Assembly (NCBI GenBank): GCA_039654915.1
Contig: CM077599.1
Coordinates: 68,664,001-68,728,000, forward strand
Direction: 5' to 3'
Source: Aquilaria yunnanensis
Lineage: Eukaryota > Streptophyta > Magnoliopsida > Malvales > Thymelaeaceae
DNA length: 64,000 nucleotides
Notes under the pieces: model-generated
The model's input: the letters and a program-made list of their open reading frames with translations, nothing else
What the model was told of the DNA's origin: nothing
Database searches by the model: none
Part shown: in pieces, positions 35,871 to 46,430 of the stretch
Numbering within the stretch: the stretch's first letter is position 1
Layout of the letters: the number at the start of each line of letters is the position of its first letter
Translations under genes and position numbers: made by a program

Positions 35871-37161
35871 TAATTTTTTATTGAAAAAGTAAAAAATGGA
35901 CGCAAGGTAGGAAATGGGGAATGATATAGAAATTAGAGATTTTCAAAGGCAGTAATGTTTATAACTAGAAGAACTTTGTAAAGAGAAAATTCTAATTTGA
36001 TCCTAAACTATCCCCAGCCTTCTTAGTCGTTAACATTTCTGAATTTTTTTTTCTGTTTTGACAAAAAAGACTAAGCTTGATTCAAAAGAAATTAAGGATT
36101 TGTCAACTTCAAAATATTTTGATTCATTTATTTCTCTAATTTAAATGTAGGCATTATGTAATTCTGGAATAAACTACAAAATCAAATTATATTGTTCATT
36201 TCACTTTTTTCATTTCAGGAATGGCAAATTGGTCATTTTCATTATAGCAATTTGGTTTGTATAAGGTCTAAGTCAATACAAATTAGCCAAATTTTTAACT
36301 TGAAGTGACATAAAATTTGTTATTTATCTTCTTGTTTAGTTTCAATTATTTTGTATATATTTTTGTTGTTTAAAGTTTAAGCCTTCTAGGTTTGGGACAA
36401 TTTCAAATTTTAATCATGAATCGGGTCCATTGAGTTCACATAACTTTGAGTTTGTGATGGGGGGGTTTTTATTTACTTGATTTAGTTCTGGTTTAGAATG
36501 AGTTGCATCTATCGAGTTAAGGTTTATTTACTGATAAAATCAACTTAGGTGAAAGCGGCTTTTAGATTTAGATAAGTTGAGTCAGACTTTTAAGTAGACC
36601 TTTCTTTCGATGAATAGGTTAGTCTTAGTGTTTTCTTTTTTATATCTATATGGTATTGTTATGGACTATATTGCAACAACGTTATTGTGATATTATTAAC
36701 TTAAATTTCAATCACTATTAAATCGTTCTTAGTTTGAAATTTATATTACAACAACATTATTATGATATTATTAACTTAAATTTCAATCACTATTAAATCG
36801 TTCTTAGTTTGAAATTTATATTAGGACTAGTTATTTTACTTCAGAAAAGATTTCTCATAGTGAATGGCATTATTACCAACTATTTTGTTCAAACTAATTA
36901 TTGTGTTTTTTTTATTTTCAACTTTTTTTTCTTGTGACAATGTCAAGTATTTAAATTAGTTGTAAATAACAGGAAACTAATGGTGTAACTTATATATAAC
37001 ATGTACCATATCCGTAGCCTTCTGATTGCTCACACACGCTACACTGATGTGCAACGCAGGTGCCTTCCAAGTCTGACAGTCGGGACAAAAAGATAGTTTT
37101 TACACTCCTACAAATTCATAATTCATGCAAACAATTAACAAAAAAATTTTAGTATAAAAAA
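35871..37161. other. AT-rich spacer upstream of F-box copy 3
   Basis: Counterpart of 16061-17369, non-coding, with the 75-bp tandem pair. Confidence 0.6.
36674..36823. repeat. 75-bp tandem duplication, unit 3
   Basis: Same two-copy repeat as 16881-17030. Confidence 0.85.
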
Positions 37162-37680
37162 TAAGGCTGTAAATGAACTGAACAAACTCAAACAAGAGAT
37201 ATTCGTGTTTGTTCGTTTAAGTTTTTAATGAATATGAACACAAATACGAACATGACTTATTTGTGTTCGTTCGTCCATTTAGCATGAAATGGTTGTCCGT
37301 GTTTGTTCATGTTTGGTCATGAAAAGCAATAAATGAACCAAACGAATGAACTCGTTTGTGAACAACAATACATGGACACGAACGTGTTCACGAATAATGT
37401 ATAGAATATGCTTGTGTAAACTAATATAAATGAACGATCATAAACGAATGAATATATATATATAACAAGTAAACAAATGAATAAATGAATGAACGAATAT
37501 AAACAAACAATAATTGAACTATTCATTAATATGAATGAACGAACATAGTCTCATTCGTGTTCATTTGTTTAAATAAACGAACAGAAAAGTATGTTTATGT
37601 TCATTTATTTATTTAATAAACAAGTATAAATGAACTTCCCTCGAACAGTTCACCAAACATTCTCTTCGTTTACAGCCCTA
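37162..37680. mobile_element. hAT-like MITE upstream of F-box copy 3
   Basis: Counterpart of 17370-17882, with TAAGGCTGTAAATGAA and (reverse complement) TAGGGCTGTAAACGAA as ends; these match better here than in unit 2, which supports the inverted-repeat call. The interior consists of TTCGTGTT/AACACGAA inverted units. Confidence 0.65.
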
Positions 37681-37686
37681 TAAAAT
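37679..37686 (+). promoter_or_regulatory. Putative TATA box of F-box copy 3
   Basis: TATAAAAT, 153 bp before the ATG at 37832, at the MITE/flank junction as in copy 2. Confidence 0.45.
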
Positions 37687-37831
37687 TATGACTTTATTTT
37701 CTTTGTTAGGACTGCATTGTAACAAAGTAAATAGTTTAGAGACCAACAGTGCGCGTATTACTTTGTCTTCTTTTTTAAGGACTCCTAGTACAAGGCAGTA
37801 TAATTTTGTGCCGTAATTGGTTGAGGAACTA

Positions 37832-39004
37832 ATGGCAGTGAGATCGAGCATGATGAATACGAGGGCAAGCAAGCAGAAGAAGAAGAAATTCCTGGAGACG
37901 GAGGATGAATTTGGGCTCTCCGATCTTCCGGATGAAATTCTGATCGACATTCTTGAAAGACTCAATTCCTTGGCATGGATCCGAGTCGCTTCGGTGTGCA
38001 AGGGTTGGCACCTTCTGCTCCGTAGGCTTCTTCCCCTCGTCGCAGAAACAAAACAATTCCCATATTTTCTGACCTTTAGTCCCACAGACAACCGCATCCT
38101 TCTCCACAACCCGTGTTTCGCAAGCCAGCGGAAGCCTTGCGCCCCAATCAAACGCTACTTGGAATTACCGGCTAACGCCATCTCTCAGGGCGGAGCGTCA
38201 CCGCTTGATCTAGGCGTCAAGTTCGGTTGGTTTGCTGTCTACGTTGAGGGTTCTGCAAAGCTTTGTGCTAATATTATCTTGTATTCCCCCTTCACTGGAA
38301 AATATATCTATCTGCCGCCCCTTTTTCCTTGTGATGAACCTTCCGAGTTCACCATGACCCACCCTCCAACTTGTTCAGATTGTGTTTTCTTAGTTTCCCC
38401 AGGTTTGTTCGCCCAGGGTCGCACTTGGATCAACACCTGCCGCCTTGGTGACATGGTCTGGAACAAGCATGATGCCGGAGAGAACATCGACTCGACATTT
38501 TTTACTACAACATTTATAAGAGGAAGATTCATCTGCCTGGCGGGGGAGGAAAAGCTAGTGGCCTTCAATTTGGCTGATGGCTCATGGCAATTGTTGGCTG
38601 ATTATGTGCCACCAGTTGATGGTGATGAAGACCTACCTGATATATATCACTTCACTAGCTCCAAGGATGATGCCTTGTTGGTGTGCTACAGGGACACGCC
38701 TGACCCATTAAGGGTTGAGTGTTTCAGTGTGTGGAAGTATGAGTGGGCAGAGAGGGGATGGAGGAAGATGAAGAGCTTGGGTGGACAGTTGATATTCCTT
38801 GGATCTATGGGCAGCGCAGCAGTTGTTGCTGCGGCGGGGGAGCTAGAGGGCTTCGCAGATAGGATTTATTTTCATACACGGCCTAGGGGATATTTCTCGT
38901 TGCAGGATGGGAAGTTTCATCATGATCCTCCTTTCGATGAGAGCGAGGAAGCTTTTCTTCGCATATATGGGTTTTATATAGTTCCTCCACCATTGCAAGT
39001 GTGA
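37832..39004 (+). CDS. F-box/DUF295 family protein, copy 3
   Basis: Intact, intronless, 390 codons, starting MAVRSSMMNTRASKQKKKKF. The F-box is at about residues 28-65 (LPDEILIDILERL...SVCKGWHLLL), and the DUF295-type C-terminal region contains YSPFTGKYIYLPPL, AFNLADGSWQLL, FSVWKYEWAERGW and YFSLQDGKF. It is likely a substrate-recognition subunit of an SCF ubiquitin ligase, by family. It agrees with copy 1 rather than copy 2 in the stretch around residues 208-255 (ENIDSTFF, AGEE, GSWQLL), so it may be nearest to the ancestral sequence. The C-terminus has EEAFLRIYGFYIV where copy 2 has EEALRLKYGFYIV. Upstream DNA matches unit 2 closely, but downstream DNA diverges sharply from about 39,100. 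Confidence 0.9.
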   Translation: MAVRSSMMNTRASKQKKKKFLETEDEFGLSDLPDEILIDILERLNSLAWIRVASVCKGWHLLLRRLLPLVAETKQFPYFLTFSPTDNRILLHNPCFASQRKPCAPIKRYLELPANAISQGGASPLDLGVKFGWFAVYVEGSAKLCANIILYSPFTGKYIYLPPLFPCDEPSEFTMTHPPTCSDCVFLVSPGLFAQGRTWINTCRLGDMVWNKHDAGENIDSTFFTTTFIRGRFICLAGEEKLVAFNLADGSWQLLADYVPPVDGDEDLPDIYHFTSSKDDALLVCYRDTPDPLRVECFSVWKYEWAERGWRKMKSLGGQLIFLGSMGSAAVVAAAGELEGFADRIYFHTRPRGYFSLQDGKFHHDPPFDESEEAFLRIYGFYIVPPPLQV

Positions 39005-41006
39005 AGCTAGCGGCAAGGAGTAGATGATTTCTCACAACAATATCAATTTATATACTGATATTCTAAGATTTTTCCTTAATTTAGTGTGTGTTTTGTTTTT
39101 TCTCAAAGAATATAAATAGATTCCTTGTGTTGTTCAAGCTACCAAACACTTTGGCACAATAAGAGGCTTGAGATAGCGTGAAAAGATTCATTTTTTTAGG
39201 GTTTACATCAAAAGAACACCTTAAGATAAGAGCCACATGTTCCTTTTTTGGGTTGTGGATCTCTCTGCATCAGCTCTACCTCTTTAATTTGCCTACTAGT
39301 GGCTTTTAAGCAAACAAACAACAAATGTATCAAGATGATGTCTTGAGGTATATAAAATTTCTATTCATAAAACACCATGTATAACCAGCCAAGCTAGCCC
39401 TACCTCCAATGAACAACTCATTTTGTCATAGATAAAAACCAAATTGCTCTTATATATAGGAGTAGGATATGGCAGATCTAATGTAATTCCTTAGGATACA
39501 TTGAAGCTTCAACGACATGACATGCCATTCCCTTGTAAGCATTAGATATAACAGAACAATCTATAAGCAATTTTACACACTAATTGATTGCCATAGTTCA
39601 TTAGAATCTCTTGTTATGTATCATAACTGTGTATTGCTCTGTCAAGTTTCCAGTATAGCCTCTGCTTGTCACTTTTGTTCTAGTAGATCAGTCATCTATT
39701 GATAGTTACATTGCTTTAGTTAGTTACTTTATGGTTTTGAGTGGAATCTTAGTGAGAGGAATTATGTCCTCTCAAGTTGGCAGTGTAAACAAAGATGGGC
39801 TACTACTTGAAGCTGTTCAAGTACCTACCAACATGGATCTTGCATTGTCATTACCAACGCATGTTTAGATCATCTGATGGAGGTTAGTTTATTGATGGTG
39901 AGGCTTTCTTAATTTGTCAAATTATAACAAATATTAAGGTAAAGAAATTTAAGTTAAACTTAAATAAAAACATTGAAATGGTGCAAATAATTTAAGACGG
40001 AGATAACATATATAAATATATATTTTACTGGATGTAGAAATTAAAGGATCTGTAGTTGGCTTTGCCAATCACTCTTATCTTAGGGGTGTTTGTCACATTA
40101 AATATGTACATCTTTATTTTCCGGGTTGATGGTTTATGTGGCTCTTCTTTTCTATATATAAAAGGGTAGCTGTGAACCAAAGACAAGCCATGTCCACTTT
40201 TTGTCAGAACCTAGACTGGAAGTGTTTAGCTCAAATGCTGTCTTTTAGATATAGAGATCTCGTGTTGGCTATTGTTGCTGCTTATTGTAGTCTGGGATTC
40301 TTTTTGCTATAATTATGACTGTACTCTTTTGCAGGTTTTGGAGTCAATAATTGGTCATTGTTTTTGCAGCAGTCTCAGCTGATTTATCTGTCAATTCAAT
40401 GGTGTATCAGCTGCAAAATTGTTTGTTTCTACAAATTATACGGTTTCAAGTACAAGGCAGACCCTCGTTTCATTCTATCTTAAAAAAGGCGGGTTTGTGT
40501 TGTTTTAGATTATAATGTCTCGAGATCATCCTGTATTCATTCTGGTGTTGCTTTTCTGCCTGACAATAGAACTTGATCTATTGCAACTACAGGTTATACC
40601 CTAGAAAGGTTTGTTGGTTCTTCTGGCTTTGCTTAGATAGGCAGCTGCTACTGGTAGCAGAGCCAAAAGGCCAAATCTTGGTAGGAGATTATTTGGTGAG
40701 TGCCATGCTATCCCCAGCCGCACATGATGATCTGATTTTATCAATGCAAGTGAGATGCTGATCATGATCATGATCATAATGGTCCTTTTATGCAGAACGA
40801 CCTTTTACTGTACTTGGTACCTTTAGATTTACCGGTTCATTTGCGTTGAAAACTTTTGTAGGAATATAACTTTTTGCACTATGATTACTTGCGGCCCCAC
40901 TTGTTTTGCCTAAAACCTCTGTTTTTTTCATAAAATCACCATTCTACCCCTCATATCATTGAACTGACCCATGCCTCTTTCTCTAATTCATAGGAAGCAA
41001 CTTTAC
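39005..41006. other. Diverged 3' flank of F-box copy 3 (flank D)
   Basis: Alignable to 2666-4331 but with many substitutions after about 39,100. It has about 390 bp (39,708-40,098) absent from the other units, containing a 46-codon open stretch ending PTNMDLALSLPTHV that I cannot assign. The hydrophobic frame of the other flanks is interrupted here. No gene is called. Confidence 0.55.
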
Positions 41007-41921
41007 TAAGGATGGCAACAGAGTAGATTAGGCACAAGCATCCCTTATTCACCATCCGTGCTCACAGGTTTTTGCTAACCCATCACTTTGTGGGTATCTA
41101 TTAGCGAGTGAAATTTCTCACCTGTGTATGTCACCCACAGTAATCCGTATCTACCTAATTCCTCTAACAAAATTTCAATTTTCACTTTTCAACGATTGAC
41201 TCTAACTCAACAACAGTCACAATTCTCAAGGCAATAGTAATGAAAATGGCAAGAAAGAAACACTACAGAAAATTAACTCACTCATGCTACAAACTATTGT
41301 ATAGACACTAGACTACTTTGACCAATATTTCTTTAGCTTTTCACTAGTTGGTGAAGGTTCAAGCTCCTCCCTTTCCCCTTAGCCATGCTCCTCAAGTACT
41401 AGAAAGAAAATATTACAGAGAAACCATCTAAACAACATGATTTATACTACTATGATCACTGCAATAAACAACATTTTTAGAACAAAATAAAAAATAAAAT
41501 GTGAATTTACGTTAGGTATACAATAATCCTACCAAGACAAACTAACTAAACAACTTGACTAAATATTCTCCTTTGATATTTCCATGGTTTCACAAAGATT
41601 CTATTGTTTCCTGAGAAGAGAAAGCTACCAGAAAAGAATTCAACAGGCTAACTTCATTTAATATAATCTAATTTTGTACTACAATAAGGTAACAAACATT
41701 ACAAAATGAAGTGCAATTGCTATGGATGGGAAAAGAAAATTGTTTGGAGTTCCTAGAGAGAATAAGTATAAAACTCTAAAATTGCAAGAACTTTCAGAAT
41801 AAACCCATCCCCATACTTCATCGTGGCCTCAACTTCATAACACTAAGCTCTAACAAGGATTAACAAGGAAATTAACCAAAAGAGAAATATATTATTTAAT
41901 TATGAGTAAAGATAAAAAATA

Positions 41922-42694
41922 GGTAAAAATAACGAATAAACCATTAGTGCTTTTGTGCTGGACCGATTCACCCACTAATGTTTTTTTTTTACCAAATAAA
42001 CCACTGACATTTCTGAGTCGGCTCAAATCGGCCACTCTTACAACTTTTTCCAGTTAAGTCTAACAGAATCTTTGCATAAAATATCAGGTTTAGTCCCTAC
42101 ATTTTATACTTTTGCTCCCAGTGCTTTTAAAGTTTATTAATCTAACATTCGAACCACCTTCTTAAAACCAACATCAATCTTTGGACTTTGTTTATAGGTA
42201 CTAATTGAGATTCTCTTGAACTTGCTAATAGTGGCAATGATTTTCGTCCTATTACTCTGCCTCATATTGTACCATAATTTTGCGTTAAGCACTAATATAA
42301 GCCAGACATCATTTGGGAGTGACAGTGTGAGGTCAGAGACATCCCATCTTGCGCAACAGATATGATACATTTTGAATGAGCTAAAAGTGCTAATGAATAG
42401 ACTATGCTTGAAAAATGTAATTGTGGAAGGTGGTTATGAAATTTTATAAATGGTGAAAGTAGCCTATTTGAATTGTTTTAGATCAAATTGAGCTATTTTG
42501 TTAATTTAAAAAAGTTAATGATGGAGTTTTGTAATATTTTAATAGCCGAGTAGGTAAATTAGCCTACTTGAATAACATTAGTGGTTTATTTGACTATTTT
42601 GAATAACATTAGTGGTTGATTCGGCAAAAAAAAAACATTACTGGCTAATTCGAGCTGGGTCAAAAATATTAGTGATTTATTCGTTATTTTTGTC
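41922..42694. mobile_element. Mutator-like MITE specific to flank D
   Basis: 773 bp with inverted ends GGTAAAAATAACGAATAAAC and (reverse complement) GACAAAAATAACGAATAAAT, flanked by a perfect 9-bp duplication TAAAAAATA (41913-41921 and 42695-42703). Units 1 and 2 have the unoccupied site (GATAAAAATACA, GATAAAAAATACA). A 9-bp duplication with G-starting ends fits Mutator-like elements. It is non-coding; repeated ATTAGTGG/CCACTAAT motifs lie near both ends. Confidence 0.8.
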
Positions 42695-43166
42695 TAAAAA
42701 ATACAAGCAAGAAACCAAAATCCATTATAGTTGTACCTCTCTAGCAAATAGACAAGGTCTCAAATCAAGAGCAGAACAGGGAGCATGAAGGAGCACTCTG
42801 TCAGAGTTGTCCGTAAGGAAACCTTGAGAACTCTCCACCCTACTACCTAAGCATTGATTTCTTTGAGGTCCATTCCTTGCTAGCATAAGTTTTTCTCATT
42901 CACTTTTCCAATGGTAGCTAAAATGTTGAAATGAATATCCCTTGTCGACAATGGTGAGTGATGGATGCAATGATGAAGAGGGCTAGGGTTAGAGATTTTG
43001 ACGAATGATAAGAGACGCGAGGGGGTTTAAGGCTTAGGCATTTGATGAGCTAGTAGTCATAGGGGTATGGGAAGATAGTATTACTATCAGTACTACTACT
43101 ATATTGTGAAGAAGGAACAAAGTTACTGTTCATTGAATAGTATCATTTTTGTCATTTTGTGTTTTG

Positions 43167-43189
43167 TATATATATATATATATATATAT
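43167..43189. repeat. (TA)n microsatellite in flank D
   Basis: A short TATATA run inside about 95 bp present in flank D but absent from units 1 and 2. Confidence 0.7.
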
Positions 43190-43928
43190 TGCACTTTTCT
43201 TAGTAATTGTGGAGCCCCCTTTTCAAGTCCCTAAAGATATCATTTTTTCTCTTTTGTTCCCTATTTCCATATGACAATCAGGCATAAATAGACAATATCA
43301 GTACAGTGTAAGATCGGTAGATTTACGAGTTTGAAGGCTGTAGTCACCCAAGAGCAAAATTACAGATATTGAAAGAGAATTTTAAATATCATTTTTTTCT
43401 TTTTCCTTTATAATGATCAAATCCTTTTTCCAGTCCTTAATTTATTTATTCCCTTTTGGTTCTCAGACTTTTTCTTATGACAATCAAGCCTAGATAGGTA
43501 AGATGAGGGCAACAGTGGGATTAGCATATCTATAATTTTGAAAACTACAGTTGCTAAAGTGAAAAACTATTAGGACTGGAAGAGAGTTTATCTAACACCA
43601 ATGTTTAGAAAAAATAAAAAATTCTGATAATGTTTGCTTTTCATTGTTGCTTTTTCCTATGAATGCTCAAATTCATCCTCAAAACCTGACATCAGGTTTT
43701 TTCTTCATTTTGGCACCATAGTGGATTTTCATGTATCCTTATCATATAGGCTAACTCCACCTGCATATAGTGACTTCCAACTGGCAAGAGTAGGGTGACG
43801 CATCTGATTAATAGGTGTAGGACAACATGTTGCTTTCACTCTGATCTAGTCGTTGGTCGTCACAGTGCGATGCACGCCTTGTTTTCAATCAAAACCCAAC
43901 TTGGTGAGAAATGCAAAGCAACGTTTAG

Positions 43929-44075
43929 GAAGCACAGTCACTGCTTCTCAATGTCCACACAGTGATAGCATTGCTTATCCTCTTTCTCATCATCTTTGTC
44001 AACTACGTCTCATTGACCTCTTACTTGATCACATCAACCAACCAAAGATTGCAAGTATTGCTTCTTCTACATCTT
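43929..44075 (+). pseudogene. Hydrophobic coding fragment, diverged copy in flank D
   Basis: An open stretch read from GAA at 43929 gives EAQSLLLNVHTVIALLILFL, a continuing hydrophobic helix, then STNQRLQVL. It corresponds to 8508-8684 with the membrane character kept despite many changes. A TAG directly precedes it in frame. Parent gene unknown. Confidence 0.3.
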
Positions 44076-44547
44076 TATCACCACCGATATACATAACTCC
44101 ATATTTCTTAATTACCTATCCCTCCCAATTCATGCATCACAAATATGTATATAAATAATGAATATTATATGTGTGTATTGTTTTATAATTGACCTTTGTT
44201 ACAAACTGTAACTACTCCTCTAATTTCTATTACCTGCAATAGAAAAAAGCCAGCAACATCAGACAAATGTTGAATAACCTAGTATTTTTATATAATAGGT
44301 ATTAACAATACTAAATTTTAAAGGTATAATAGGGATTTCCTACTCAGTGGATTTAACAGGTAGATGGGTCAGATTTATCCATAACGGATATCTCATATCT
44401 GCCACCCGCCTATACTCGCCAAATGGGTGTACTTTGCTACACATGTCTGTCCCATGATGGGTATTTTTACCCGTCTACCTGCCCATTATAGATCAATATC
44501 CACAATTTATGAATTTCATCCATCCAACTGCCATCCCTAACTTTCAC

Positions 44548-46430
44548 TAGTCCATCTTTCTCTCCCCGTTGCAGGAAGCAGATAAGCTCATCGGCACCAC
44601 TCCTCCATAATTTTGATGATCCCCTAGGCACCCTTTTTAGTCACGGTTGAGCTTTTATGTTCCATGTTCCTCCGCAACTCATCACCCTAGCTCAGCCCAA
44701 ATCTGCACAAATGGAGGCTCGAATTGACCTCGGGCCCGCTTAACTCATCTTATTTGTGTTCCCACCTTACTTAGGTAATCTAGTTTAAGGACCACATTTT
44801 TTAACTCGTGTTATAGATTGAGTGTAGTGTATGATGTTTGTCTTCTCCGTGACCCAAGTAACTACCAAGAACATATTACTTAAAATTCCTTATAGTATTA
44901 CATTATAAAGTTGGTTTGTTTGCTTGCATTTTCTATTTATCATTTTTTTATTGAAAGGTTTGGGTTATTGTTTTCTTCTTTATTCTAGTGAGGAAGACAA
45001 TAGTTTTTATGGGGGCCAATAACTCACTTTGTATATCAATGGTGCAAGAGCTTTGTTTAAACTAGTTTGACCAATTGTAAGGTGGGAATTCATTGCAGTG
45101 TCAGGCCTGTCCTATATAGCTTGTTCTATTAATCTTAGTGCAAAAAAATTTTCTATTATTCCTGATGCTTTGTGGATTTTTTTCCTGTGATATTTCCTTT
45201 CCAATCTGTTCCCTATCTTGGTTTGGGTTTTGTTACATTGCCATTGTCATGATTACCTGCAATCATATTATATACTTGTTTTTAGTTAATAAACATACAT
45301 GCATACTGATGAAATTTTCATGAAGGCAACACAAATTATGGTTAGCCATGGTATTCCACTTTTTGATATGAGTTAGGACAAGGAGGCACAACCACAATCG
45401 GTATGACTTTTAAAATGGGCTAAGCTGGCAACTGGCCACTTCCTCCAGTTCTATGTAGAGGTTAAAATTATGGCAGTACTTATATGGCATCTTAAACACG
45501 CCCGGGTGGAGAGTTCTGCTATCAAATGGGTAAAATAACGTGCTACCCATGCCCTGACAAGCAACTAAAAAGCCTAAGTTCCCAGCTTTGTCATGCATAC
45601 TTGCCATTCTTGGAAGAAATAGGCTACATCCATGGATGGTAGTGGGATCCAAACAGCAAAACCATTTGGGCATCTGACAAGTGGTGGGCCTACCAATCAC
45701 ATGTATGCATATGTCCCATATTACCACTTTTGTTTTAGTGTATCGATATTTCTTTAAGTAATGATCATGCTAGCAATGTGTTGTCTTGGCTTGTAAAAAC
45801 ATAGTGAAGGCGAAACCTCCTTCAATTGAGGAACGAGCAGGTACCCAACATGGAAATTATGGCAATAGTGTTTCAAGGAGGGAGTTATAACCTTTATTGC
45901 TGGACTTGTGAAATCCACATTCTTAGACATAACGGTAGATGAAGATATTTTAGATGCATCTTTTCTTCTTTTATAATATAACTTGCCAACATTAAAGAAA
46001 ATGTGCTTGTTGGAGTTTAACAAATGTTGTTATTAGCCAAGAAATTTTATGTGCATGCTTAGTCCAAGAAAATATATCTGGACAATCGAATGTTGTGTTT
46101 TTGGTTTGCATGGCTCACTCTAACTAAAGTTAGCCTTGTGCCACTTAAAAGATACTAATCTTATGGAAAATCATAGGCCTATCAAACACAATTAGCCTGT
46201 GGCACATAAGATATACAAATATTATGGAAAATCACAGGCTCTAAGACGTGGGTAGACTTGGCCCAGCAGTCAACCCCAACTAATAGTACAATGGCCCGTA
46301 GTGCAACTCTGACATTAAAAAAACTGTGATACTTGACTTGCTATTATATAATGCATTTGGACCATTAACTATGTCTCTTCGTGGAGCGCTTAGTCACCCA
46401 ATGCTGTTGCAAGTTGGTGGTTCAAAAGTT
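44548..46430. other. Flank D with empty PIF-element site; right edge of the segmental duplication
   Basis: Positions 44,548-45,554 align to 9143-10164 and 45,558-46,430 to 12612-13489, joined directly at TGA (45555-45557) where the other units carry the PIF-like element. Homology to the array stops near 46,430, exactly where the other units run into the Ty3/gypsy remnant. No gene is seen. Confidence 0.75.

Larger units (their letters stand above)
41007..44539. mobile_element. hAT-type element, copy 3 (flank D)
   Basis: Orthologue of 4332-9134 with less decayed ends: TAAGGATGGCAAC on the left and TAGGGATGGCAGTTGG (reverse complement) on the right. The right duplication is ACTTTCAC (44540-44547); the left one is mostly deleted (CTTTAC). 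It lacks the nested MITE and nested hAT-like insertion of copies 1 and 2 but has its own Mutator-like insertion (41922-42694). No transposase is visible. Confidence 0.75.
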
